64,000 nt of DNA from Fontivita pretiosa (GTDB taxonomy: Bacteria > Planctomycetota > Phycisphaerae > Tepidisphaerales > Tepidisphaeraceae). The stretch covers positions 372,001 to 436,000 of the forward strand of contig NZ_CP191258.1 of NCBI RefSeq assembly GCF_050410795.1, written 5' to 3'. The position numbers were made by a program, and so were the translations under genes. The notes under the pieces are model-generated. The model was not told the origin of the DNA. It made no database searches and saw only the letters and a program-made list of their open reading frames with translations. Position 1 is the stretch's first letter, and each line of letters opens with the position of its first letter. This document shows positions 20,905-28,645 of this stretch, piece by piece.

Positions 20905-23900
20905 TTACACGAGCGACAGGGCTGTCGGTTCGGTCGGTTGCGACAACTCAATGGCAAGAGCGATGCGCACCGGCAGGCGCCCAGCCAGCGGGGACTGGGC
21001 AAAGGGACTGGAGATCCGAGACGGCGGCGGAGAAACATCGCCCGGCGGCGCAAGCCTGGTCTGCCACCTTTGAACCAGAATCTCCTGGTCAGCGCCATCG
21101 ACCACGCCGTCGTAGTTGAAGTCGCCCTGGCTGAAGATCCGGCCGGACTGCATCCAGTTTGCCGCCAGCACGTACAGGTCGCGTGAGTTGACGGCGCGGT
21201 CGTGATTGGCGTCGCCGGCGAGAACAAAAAAGTCCAGCACGTGATCCTGCGTCAGCGGATTGCCGGCCAGGTCGGTCACGTCAGCGGCGGCCAGCGTGGC
21301 GCGGTAGTTGCCGTCGGCCAGCCCCGTCGGCAGCGTGAAGGTCGCGGTGTTCGTCGCGGGCTCGTAGGCCAGATTCGTCGGCACGATCGGGGTGACGTTG
21401 GTGCCCAGCAACTGCACCGAAAGATCAGCCATCGACAGGCTCGCCGAGACGTCTTCGCTGAAACGCAGCGTCAACGTGTTGGGCGAAGTCTCGTATTGAT
21501 GGGCCGACGACTGCACCGCCGGAGCGGTGGTGTCAGGCGTGCTCACGCTCACGTTCTGGAAGCTGGAGATGTTGAGCTGGTTGTCATCGCTGGAGGTGAC
21601 CGCCAGACCGACGAGAACCGACGAGCCCATCACGATCTGCTGCGGATCGCCGAGCTGCGTCCACTGAGTTCCATCCGCCGAGACGTACGCGGTGAAGGTG
21701 TTTCCGGCGCGTGTGAGGCGCACCCAGTAAGGCGGATAGACGCCGGTGGTCGCGCGGCCGGGGGTGTTGGTCGTTGCACCGGCACTGGTGCGGGTCTGGA
21801 ACAGCACGCCGTTGACCGATCCGGGGGTGAGCGCGACGAAGGCGTTGGCGGCATTGTTTGCCAACGACGCGCGGATCATCACGCCGGCCTTGGCGTTGTT
21901 GTTCGCCGGGCTGGCGTTGGGAACCGACAGGACGCGCGCGGTGATCGTGCCATCGCCTTCAAGTGCGCGGTAAGCGTAATGGAACTGGTCGGAGTTGGCG
22001 GCGATGCCAGCACCGCCGCCGATCACTTCCCACAAGTCGCCTGCCGAACCTGCCGAGCCTGACGAGCCGGGGTTGCCGATGTCCTGCGAACTCCATCCGC
22101 TCGGGAGTGTCGTGGGGCCGGTGTGGATGTCGGCATAGAGCACGCCTCGGCCGTTGGTGCCCACGTAGAGCCGCCCGTAAACGCGCGGATCGCCCTGGAT
22201 GACGATCACGTCGCCGTACTGGTGTGCGGTGTCGCTGATCATGGTCCAGGTGGCGCCCTGGTCGTCGGAGCGGTGGAATCCGACCTGCCCGTTGACGGTG
22301 CCACCGACGAAAATGGCCGGGTAGCTCTGCCCCGGCGCCGCGGCGCCGACGCCGACTTCGTTGGCGACCGTCACCGCCGAGCTGTTGATGCGCGTCCAGC
22401 TCGCCCCGCCATTGGTCGAGCGCCACAACCCGTTGTTGCCTGTGCTCAGCAGCAGGTGTCCGGCGTTTTCGGGCACGGCGCGGATCCACAGGCCGCCGCC
22501 GGGGGCGCTGCTGGTCATGACTGTCCAGTTCGCCCCGCCGTCGGTGCTGCGCGACAATGTGGTGCCGGTATAGGCGTAAAACGTCGTCGGCTCGACCAGA
22601 TCCGCGACGAGCTTTGCGCCGTTGGCCGGGCGGTTGGTGGCAGGGATCGTCCAGTTGCTCCAGGTGGATCCGCTGCGGGTGGAGTAGATCGTCTGGCCGG
22701 CGCCGTCGGGCTCGTAGACGGTCCTGGTTCCGTCGGCGGAGATGGCGACCTGCCCGTTGTTGGATCCTCCGCCGGATACGCCGTTGGACGGAAACCATGC
22801 CCATGTCACGCCGTTGTCGTTGGAGTATTGCACGTACGGAGAGGTGTGGGTGGCGCGGACGACGTAGTTGGGATTGTTCCAGGCCACGTCGATGTCGTCG
22901 GTGCTGCCGACGGCCAGGCCCTGGTTCTGCCCGAACCGCCCCGCCGCTGGCGAGACGGAAAAATCGACGTGGCGGAACCCATCCTGATCGCCGATGGCGC
23001 TGAGCAAATTCACCGGCCCGCTACCAGGGCTGGCGATCTCGTTCACCCGCGCCTGATCGATCCCGTCATTGAAGAACGCCCACGTCGGCGTGGCGGCCAG
23101 CGCGTTGGTGCTTCGATAAAACCCGTAGCCGGTGTTGAAGATCACGTGGTTGGGATTGTGTGGATCGATCTGCACGTCGCCGGTCCAGTGGATCTTGTTG
23201 GGAGGTCCGGCGTAGGGCGCTGAGGTGTGGTCGCGGTTGTTGTTGGCGTTGAGCTTGGTCCACGTTGAGCCGCCATCGGTGGACCGGTAGATGTCGTCGA
23301 TGGGGCCCCACGAGTCGATCGTGGAGATGAACAGGGTGTTGGGGTTGCTCGGGTCGATCGTGACGCCCGACCACCCGCCCTGCGACAGCGGCGGCGCGAT
23401 GCTCATCCAGTTCGGCGCGGCGGACTTGGGGTTGATCACCTTGTAGACGAAGCCTGCGGTCACGCCATTAGGCCCGACATCCCCCACGCCGTAGGTCAGG
23501 TACAGTGTGTTTCCGTCGGGCGTGAGCGCGCCGCGAAGGGGAAACTGATTGTTGGCGGTGAGCACCTGTCCCGGCAGCGCGTGCCACGTCGAGCCGCCGT
23601 CGGTGCTCCGCCAGATCTTCGTCGCGCCGGTAGTGGCGGCGCCGGCATAGAGGACCTGACTGGCGCTGCCGGGCGTGCCGCTGCCTTTATCGACCAGAAC
23701 CCAGTCGGTGCCGACGTCCCTCGTCACGCCCGAGGCGTCGGTGGTGAAGCTGTATCCGGCGAGCTTGCTCCATGTGGCGCCGTAATCGCTGCTGCGGTAG
23801 ATGCCGCTGCGACGCGTCCCGTAATACAGGATGTTTGGCGAGTTGGGATCAACAACCATCCGCTGTCCGGCGTTTCGCCCCGGGCCGTTGCCGTTCATCA

Positions 23901-24345
23901 CCCACGGAACGTTGGTTCGCAGCCAGGTGCGGCCCTGATCGGTCGAGCGGAGCACTGCGCTGGGGCCGTAATACGTGCCCAGCCCCAGGTAGACGCGATT
24001 GGGATCATTCGGATCGACGGCGATGGTCTCGGCGCCGTTGTAGTTCACAGACCAGTCAGTGGACTGAATCCAATCGGTAAGAGGCGTCCACCGGGCGGCG
24101 GACTGGTCCCACCGATACGCCCCGCCCATGTCGGTATTGGCATAGATCAATCCCGGTTGCGCGGGATGAAAGACCACGCCGTTAATGAACCCCGTGCCCT
24201 TCATGGTGACGTTGCGCCAGTCGTACGGCTGGGCGACGGCGGCCAGCAGCAAGCGCGGCTCGAGTAAGTCGATCGTGAAACAGAACATGATCGCGATTGT
24301 GGCGCCGATCGATCCGGGGCTGCGCCAGGCGGTCGGGGTCTTCAA
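20905..24345 (-). CDS. Secreted GH74 xyloglucanase-like protein with C-terminal dockerin-like module
   Basis: I propose the TTG start at 24345, one base past the stop of the prepilin gene; it gives a hydrophobic N-terminus ending in LLEPRLLLAA. ATG 24288 is the alternative and would leave only eight residues before LEPR. Residues about 38-780 form the two-beta-propeller GH74 fold: YDWRNVTMKGTGFINGVVFH, TDMGGAYRW (Asp72) and SAIGDQDGFRH (Asp453), matching the two catalytic aspartate sites of xyloglucan endo-beta-1,4-glucanases, with several BNR blades (STDQGRTW, SSDYGATW, STDGGSTW). A lectin-like beta domain, an SbsA-like Ig module and dockerin-like repeats (GDANHDRAVNSRDLYVLAAN, GDFNYDGVVDGADQE) follow. 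Extracellular xyloglucan or beta-glucan cleavage is likely. Confidence 0.88.
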   Translation of the reverse strand: MKTPTAWRSPGSIGATIAIMFCFTIDLLEPRLLLAAVAQPYDWRNVTMKGTGFINGVVFHPAQPGLIYANTDMGGAYRWDQSAARWTPLTDWIQSTDWSVNYNGAETIAVDPNDPNRVYLGLGTYYGPSAVLRSTDQGRTWLRTNVPWVMNGNGPGRNAGQRMVVDPNSPNILYYGTRRSGIYRSSDYGATWSKLAGYSFTTDASGVTRDVGTDWVLVDKGSGTPGSASQVLYAGAATTGATKIWRSTDGGSTWHALPGQVLTANNQFPLRGALTPDGNTLYLTYGVGDVGPNGVTAGFVYKVINPKSAAPNWMSIAPPLSQGGWSGVTIDPSNPNTLFISTIDSWGPIDDIYRSTDGGSTWTKLNANNNRDHTSAPYAGPPNKIHWTGDVQIDPHNPNHVIFNTGYGFYRSTNALAATPTWAFFNDGIDQARVNEIASPGSGPVNLLSAIGDQDGFRHVDFSVSPAAGRFGQNQGLAVGSTDDIDVAWNNPNYVVRATHTSPYVQYSNDNGVTWAWFPSNGVSGGGSNNGQVAISADGTRTVYEPDGAGQTIYSTRSGSTWSNWTIPATNRPANGAKLVADLVEPTTFYAYTGTTLSRSTDGGANWTVMTSSAPGGGLWIRAVPENAGHLLLSTGNNGLWRSTNGGASWTRINSSAVTVANEVGVGAAAPGQSYPAIFVGGTVNGQVGFHRSDDQGATWTMISDTAHQYGDVIVIQGDPRVYGRLYVGTNGRGVLYADIHTGPTTLPSGWSSQDIGNPGSSGSAGSAGDLWEVIGGGAGIAANSDQFHYAYRALEGDGTITARVLSVPNASPANNNAKAGVMIRASLANNAANAFVALTPGSVNGVLFQTRTSAGATTNTPGRATTGVYPPYWVRLTRAGNTFTAYVSADGTQWTQLGDPQQIVMGSSVLVGLAVTSSDDNQLNISSFQNVSVSTPDTTAPAVQSSAHQYETSPNTLTLRFSEDVSASLSMADLSVQLLGTNVTPIVPTNLAYEPATNTATFTLPTGLADGNYRATLAAADVTDLAGNPLTQDHVLDFFVLAGDANHDRAVNSRDLYVLAANWMQSGRIFSQGDFNYDGVVDGADQEILVQRWQTRLAPPGDVSPPPSRISSPFAQSPLAGRLPVRIALAIELSQPTEPTALSLV

Positions 24346-24346
24346 G

Positions 24347-25264
24347 TCAGTATTTCTCCGGCTGAATGGTCCAGCCGCGGTCGCCGGGAATCCAAAGGTT
24401 GCCCGGCGTCGGGCGGGCCTGCGGCGAAAGCGTCTCCTGCTGATAGAGTGTTTCGACGTGATAGTCGGCAAAGAGGTAGTTGAACTGCCCCATGTCGTCG
24501 CGCTTGCCCTTGTGGATGATGACGTATCCCTGCCCGGATGCGAAGTAAGCCGAATTGGTGCCAAGGATGCTCTGCCTGGCCGGGAAGTCCAGCAGGTAAT
24601 TTTCCAGTTCGAACTCCCGCGTCGGGACGGACTGGATGTGCTGGGTCATCATCCTGCCGGTCCGCTCGGTGACGAGGATGACCTTGGGCGCGGGCTTGAC
24701 CATGGAACGCTTGACCCACATGGCGTATTTGATGCTGGCGGTCCAGAACTGGGCGATGCCGCGCCCGGCGTCCCAGTCCCACTGGCTGGTGGCGCCCTTC
24801 AGTCGCCAGAAAATCGGATCCGGGCCACGGGTGTAGGGCATCATGTAGCTCAGCGGCGCGCCCGGCAGATCGGGCCATCGCTCCAGATCGTCCGCGGGAC
24901 ACTTGAAGACCGGCAGGTACGAGGGCTTTCGCGGATCATCCTTGTTGCCCAGGTACTTGCCCAGCAACGTCACCCAGGTGACTGTTTTGGGCAGCCCCGT
25001 CGAGCGATCCACCACGGTCGCCGAAAGCGTGCGATTGTCCTGGAAGTAGCACGGCGGATACACGCCGTTGGATTCGGTCAGGTACATCTCGAAGGCGTAA
25101 CCGATCTGTCGAAGGTTGGACGCGCAGGCGACCTTGAGGGCCGCCTCGCGGGCACGCTTCAGCGCCGGTAGCAGGACCGAGATCAGTACCGCGATGATCG
25201 CGATCACCACCAGCAATTCGACCAGCGTAAAACCGCACTTTGAATTGGTCCGTTCTGGTTTCAT
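24347..25264 (-). CDS. Type II prepilin-like exported protein (N-terminal cleavage/methylation domain)
   Basis: The 305-residue protein from ATG 25264 (a start at 25279 adds five residues) carries the prepilin signature GFTLVELLVVIAIIAVLIS, with Glu at +5 after the Gly-Phe processing site and a long hydrophobic helix. Downstream is FKCPAD, then a C-terminal YLFADYHVETL in the place where the abundant planctomycete DUF1559 family has a His-x9-Asp-Gly motif. Such pseudopilin-like proteins are very numerous in Phycisphaerae and often sit beside secreted polysaccharide-degrading enzymes. Here it lies between the LacI gene (75 nt upstream) and the GH74 gene (directly downstream). Confidence 0.88.
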   Translation of the reverse strand: MKPERTNSKCGFTLVELLVVIAIIAVLISVLLPALKRAREAALKVACASNLRQIGYAFEMYLTESNGVYPPCYFQDNRTLSATVVDRSTGLPKTVTWVTLLGKYLGNKDDPRKPSYLPVFKCPADDLERWPDLPGAPLSYMMPYTRGPDPIFWRLKGATSQWDWDAGRGIAQFWTASIKYAMWVKRSMVKPAPKVILVTERTGRMMTQHIQSVPTREFELENYLLDFPARQSILGTNSAYFASGQGYVIIHKGKRDDMGQFNYLFADYHVETLYQQETLSPQARPTPGNLWIPGDRGWTIQPEKY

Positions 25265-25338
25265 GGTCCTGCTCCGCATTGTGCGTAAGCCCCTCTGCCG
25301 TGCCCCGGATCCGGGTACCGGCGCAGGAAACCGAGTTG

Positions 25339-26385
25339 TCACTTGGTCGAACGTCCGGGCGGCGCGGTTGATTCGCGCACGACCAGCGATTCTTCCAGAC
25401 GGATCCGCGGCAACGGATCGGACGACTGTTGCGACATGCGCCCCAGCAGCAGCTCTGCGGCGCGTTTGCCGAGCTCGGCCGCCGGCACATCCACCGCGGT
25501 AATCGACGGCACCGACAGGCGGATCATCGGTTCGTCGTTGAAGCAGGCGAGGCTGAAGTCGCGCGGGACCGACAGGCCCAGCTCGTGCGCCACTCGCAGC
25601 AGCGACATGGCGCCGAAGTGCGAGTAGCACAGCACCGCCGTCGCCCGGCCGGCGATGATCGCCCGCTTGAGGAACGGTTCGTAGTACAGATCCCACGGCG
25701 TATCGGGCGGCAGCGGCGCCAGGTCGATCGCGGGAACCTCGAAGCCCAATTCGGCGCGAGCTTTGGTGAACGCGTCGCGGCGCTCCAGGACCGAGGGATG
25801 TCTGGCGTCGATCGTGGGGTTGTCCAGGTACGCGATCCGGCGGTGTCCAAGCTCTACCAGATGTCGCAACGCCAGTCGTGTGCCGCCGGCGTCGTCGGGC
25901 GCAACCAACGCCCCGTTCCTGCCCACCACGCCGTCGATGCTCACGTAAGGAATCCCCGAGTCTTCCAGTGTCTGCAACTCATCCAGGCCGGTAGCGCCGA
26001 CGGCGACCACGCCATCCACCCGCAGAGGAGGCAGGTCGAAGGGATTGTGCCGCCGGGACAGGAACTGCATGCAGATCTCATAACCGGCCGCATCCAGCAC
26101 GCGTGACAACTCGACGGTGGCGCGTTCCATCGGACCGACGACGTCCGAGAGCAGAGACTTGACGCCCAAAACGGCGACCAGCCGGGTCTTGCTGGCGGTG
26201 AGGTTTCTGGCCGCGACGCTGGGGCGATAGTTCAACTCGCGGGCGACTCGCAGGATCTTTTCGCGCACCTGAGGCGAGACGGAAAACCGCCCGTGCTTGG
26301 AGTTATTGAGCACGCGGCTGACGGTCGATTGGCTCACCGAGCATCGCCGCGCCACTTCCAGCAGAGTTCCACCGCTTCTGGCCAT
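25339..26385 (-). CDS. LacI-family transcriptional repressor
   Basis: The 348-residue protein has an N-terminal LacI helix-turn-helix (TLLEVARRCSVSQSTVSRVL) with the hinge region RPSVAARNLTASKTRLVAVLG, and a periplasmic-binding-protein-like effector domain (VDGVVAVGATG, ISYLD-type strands, SLACFNDEPMIRLSVPSIT). ATG 26385 is the only start that places the HTH properly; an upstream GTG at 26457 would lie on the operator. A promoter and an 18-bp palindrome lie directly upstream (26430-26485), so autoregulation is likely. Downstream genes on the same strand are prepilin, GH74 and sugar isomerase-like, which suggests it controls a plant-glycan locus. Confidence 0.93.
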   Translation of the reverse strand: MARSGGTLLEVARRCSVSQSTVSRVLNNSKHGRFSVSPQVREKILRVARELNYRPSVAARNLTASKTRLVAVLGVKSLLSDVVGPMERATVELSRVLDAAGYEICMQFLSRRHNPFDLPPLRVDGVVAVGATGLDELQTLEDSGIPYVSIDGVVGRNGALVAPDDAGGTRLALRHLVELGHRRIAYLDNPTIDARHPSVLERRDAFTKARAELGFEVPAIDLAPLPPDTPWDLYYEPFLKRAIIAGRATAVLCYSHFGAMSLLRVAHELGLSVPRDFSLACFNDEPMIRLSVPSITAVDVPAAELGKRAAELLLGRMSQQSSDPLPRIRLEESLVVRESTAPPGRSTK

Positions 26386-26429
26386 GGTATAATTGCCAAC
26401 GGACACGTGGCGGATCGGGTATTTCCCTT

Positions 26430-26447
26430 TCAGCAAACGCTTGCTGA
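26430..26447 (-). promoter_or_regulatory. Probable LacI-family operator
   Basis: TCAGCAAACGCTTGCTGA is an 18-bp palindrome with 8 of 9 pairs matching and the central CG usual for LacI-family sites. It begins 8 bp downstream of the -10 box, so it covers the expected transcription start of the lacI-type gene. Confidence 0.75.
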
Positions 26448-26455
26448 ATGCCGCC

Positions 26456-26485
26456 ACTATACATCCCCGCCGCCCGGGGTGTCAA
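26456..26485 (-). promoter_or_regulatory. Sigma70-like promoter of the LacI-family gene
   Basis: On the minus strand a consensus TTGACA (26485-26480) is followed after 18 nt by TATAGT (26461-26456). Transcription would start near 26449, at the edge of the operator, leaving a leader of about 64 nt. Confidence 0.75.
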
Positions 26486-26538
26486 GAGTTTTGTTCACAG
26501 ATCCCAGGCAGCAGCCCGCCAAAGGAACCGCGCGGATA

Positions 26539-26865
26539 TCAGCCCGGCTCCGCGGGTCTCAGCAGCTTCAGCCCGATGATCCCCGTGACGATCAGGCCGA
26601 TGCACACGATTCTCGGCCAGTCGCGCGACTCGCCGAACCACACCATCCCCACCACCGCCGCTCCCACCGCGCCGATGCCGGTCCAGACCGCATAACTGGT
26701 ACCGAGGGGCAACTGCCGCATCGCCTGCTGAAGCAGCAGGAAGCTGAGGATCATCGTCGCGACCGTAAACAACCCGCCGACGGTTGGTGTCAGGCCCCAG
26801 CGCTTGAGTCCCGCTGCCCACACGATCTCGCACACACCGGCAAGAAACAAGAATGTCCAGGCCAT
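26539..26865 (-). CDS. Small multidrug resistance (SMR) family transporter, SugE/Gdx-like
   Basis: The 108-residue protein from ATG 26865 has four hydrophobic helices, the whole length of an SMR protomer. The first helix shows LFLAGVCEIVWAAGLKRWG with the essential membrane Glu; EVxW and the following LK resemble the SugE/Gdx guanidinium exporters more than EmrE. Other conserved parts are LPLGTSYAVWTGIGAVGAAV and GLIVTGIIGLKLL. SMR proteins work as antiparallel homodimers or as pairs; only one gene is present. No guanidine riboswitch could be convincingly seen in the 72-bp gap to the divergent gene at 26938. Confidence 0.9.
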   Translation of the reverse strand: MAWTFLFLAGVCEIVWAAGLKRWGLTPTVGGLFTVATMILSFLLLQQAMRQLPLGTSYAVWTGIGAVGAAVVGMVWFGESRDWPRIVCIGLIVTGIIGLKLLRPAEPG

Positions 26866-26937
26866 TGATCGGCTGCTCCGTGGCGCTCCCGTGGTGGAGC
26901 TGTTGCGTCTGGTGAATCTCCGCGGCGATCTGATAGT

Positions 26938-27585
26938 ATGCCGCACGTGAGCAATCAAGGCTTTGGCAACAGCGGCAACCCATTCGGCGACAGCGGTCCG
27001 ATACGTCAGAATCCCGAGCCGCCGCCCGTCTCGGCACGCGTTCCCGAGCGTGTGGCGCGCGGCGTGTACACGACCGGACAACTCGTGCTGGATGGCCCCA
27101 AGGAGTTCGTCATCGACTTTCTCCAGGGGCTGACCCGCCCGCATCAGGTCGCCGCCCGCGTGGTCGTTACTCCTCAGACCATGGCCGAGTTCATCGCCGC
27201 GCTTCAGCACAACCTGGAGATGTATACGCAGCGTTTCGGCCCCCCGCCGCCCTTCAACCCGCCCCAGCCCCAGCAGAAGCCGACGATCCAGGAGATCTAC
27301 GATAACTTTCGCGTGCCCGATGAGGTTCTCAGCGGCAGCTACGCCAATTCCGTGCTCATTGGGCATTCGGTCACGGAGTTTTTCTTCGACTTCATCACGG
27401 CGTTTTATCCCACGCCTGCGGTTTCGGCTCGAGTGCTGATCTCGGCGGCGCAGGTGCCGCGGTTTCTGGAAATGCTCAAGCGATGCTTCGAGCAGTACCA
27501 GGTGCGATACAAGCAGTTCCTGGAGCAACAACAAAAGCAGCAGCCCAATCCTCCGCCACCGCCACCACCAACGAACCTGGGTTGA
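26938..27585 (+). CDS. Protein with two tandem DUF3467 domains
   Basis: The 215-residue protein contains two copies of a roughly 80-residue domain resembling DUF3467. The first runs about 32-105 (GQLVLDGPKEFVIDFLQG, AARVVVTPQTMAEFIAALQH, NLEMYTQRFG). The second runs about 122-200 (GSYANSVLIGHSVTEFFFDF, SARVLISAAQVPRFLEMLKR, CFEQYQVRYKQF). A Pro/Gln-rich linker joins them and the C-terminus ends in poly-Pro. DUF3467 is usually a single domain of about 90-100 residues of unknown function. GTG 26947 could be an alternative start. It is divergent from the SMR gene and convergent with the VOC gene, across an inverted repeat. Confidence 0.8.
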   Translation: MPHVSNQGFGNSGNPFGDSGPIRQNPEPPPVSARVPERVARGVYTTGQLVLDGPKEFVIDFLQGLTRPHQVAARVVVTPQTMAEFIAALQHNLEMYTQRFGPPPPFNPPQPQQKPTIQEIYDNFRVPDEVLSGSYANSVLIGHSVTEFFFDFITAFYPTPAVSARVLISAAQVPRFLEMLKRCFEQYQVRYKQFLEQQQKQQPNPPPPPPPTNLG

Positions 27586-27600
27586 TGTCGCACCGAGACA

Positions 27601-27746
27601 AACCACGGATGAACACAGATGAACACCGATCTTTGCTTCTGATTTGTTTCTGAACCTGTCCGAAGATTTGCGGTGTACCCTTTCGTATCCCGGGCGTCTG
27701 GGCGAGATCTTCGATCATCCGTGTCTATCTGTGTTCATCTGTGGTT
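27601..27746. repeat. Long inverted repeat, ACCACGGATGAACACAGAT type
   Basis: The left arm (27601-27631, AACCACGGATGAACACAGAT...) and right arm (27713-27746) are about 30-bp inverted copies around an 81-bp loop. It lies between two convergent genes and could act as a bidirectional terminator or be a small mobile element. It is related to the copy at 7891-7950. Confidence 0.75.
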
Positions 27747-27762
27747 CCAGCGGCACAGAGAC

Positions 27763-28572
27763 TCACTTGGCCAGCGTCGCGATGGCGCGCCAGATCAGGT
27801 GTGGGGAAAGTGGTCTTGGCAGGGTCTCGTTGAAAGCATCAACCAGTTGATCGAATCGTGATGTATACGGCAATCGATCGCGCTTGCCGATGTCCTGGCC
27901 CAGCAGACTCCGCAGGCGATCGCGCTGCTCGGCGTTCAGCGGGGGAGGCCTGGACGTGGCCTGGCCGAGCTTCGGCAGCCGCCCGGCCTTACGCAGATTC
28001 AGCAGGTGTCGCCAAACCTCCGCGCGGCTGGGTTTGGGATCGGGGTGCGCGCCGATGTACGGCTCGTAAAGTTTTTCAAAGTGAGGCGTGTACGGCAGGT
28101 CGTCGGCGGTACGACCCACCTGCGCGTAGAGCTGAATCAGCAGATCCCGTTTGGGCGGCAGGCGCTGTTCCACGCCGGCGAACAACGTGGCGCTGGCCGG
28201 CCTGGCGTCTTCAGCCTCCGAGCCTGCTTCCGCGGTGCGATCGAGCAACTGAAGCACCGTCCCGAACGGGTCTTTGACCGTCGCGGAATAGCCGCGCGCC
28301 ACCCGCACCGGCGGGCCGACGAACGTGAGCCTCAGCTCCGCTCGCTTGCGGTACAGCTCGCGCACATCATCGACCAGGAAATAAACCCCCTCGGCGGGCA
28401 GATCCGGGTCGGCATGCAACACAATTTGCGCAAGCGAATCATCCGCCAATTGCAGTGTCGCCAGATGCGGCTCTTCCCGCACCAGCCTCAATCCCAGCAC
28501 GTCGCGATAGTATCTCACCGCCCCCGCCACCGACGGCACGCGAATGAGGATGCGATCGATCCTCCGAAGCAT
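27763..28572 (-). CDS. VOC/glyoxalase-family protein fused to a C-terminal helical domain
   Basis: The 269-residue protein from ATG 28572 begins with a VOC fold of about 115 residues (MLRRIDRILIRVPSVAGAVR, YYRDVLGLRLV, YFLVDDVRELY, VKDPFGTVLQLLD). The second half (about residues 135-269) is helical and has the internal repeat LPYTPHFEKLYEPY and LPYTSRFDQLVDAF, with VWRHLLNLRKAGRLPKLG between. I do not recognise this second domain; the repeated Pro-Tyr-Thr and Trp-Arg motifs resemble a DNA-binding-like helical domain. The VOC part could bind a metal and small substrate, but its ligands are not all evident. It is 73 nt downstream of the flippase-like gene. Confidence 0.78.
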   Translation of the reverse strand: MLRRIDRILIRVPSVAGAVRYYRDVLGLRLVREEPHLATLQLADDSLAQIVLHADPDLPAEGVYFLVDDVRELYRKRAELRLTFVGPPVRVARGYSATVKDPFGTVLQLLDRTAEAGSEAEDARPASATLFAGVEQRLPPKRDLLIQLYAQVGRTADDLPYTPHFEKLYEPYIGAHPDPKPSRAEVWRHLLNLRKAGRLPKLGQATSRPPPLNAEQRDRLRSLLGQDIGKRDRLPYTSRFDQLVDAFNETLPRPLSPHLIWRAIATLAK

Positions 28573-28645
28573 GGCTTGCGATGATAAGTTGGCGGGCGAG
28601 GCGGGCAACTGCAAGCCACCGGCCAGAAGATTCGCCCGCGTGTGA

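Noticed and set aside
26866..26937. Guanidine-II riboswitch before the SugE/Gdx-like gene, because ACGG occurs twice (CCACGGGAGC, CCACGGAGC).
   Set aside because: The flanking bases do not pair to put ACGG in hairpin loops.
26539..27606. Minus-strand frame of 355 codons covering the SMR gene and the region upstream.
   Set aside because: Only the last 108 codons look like protein; the rest is antisense to the tandem DUF3467 gene.
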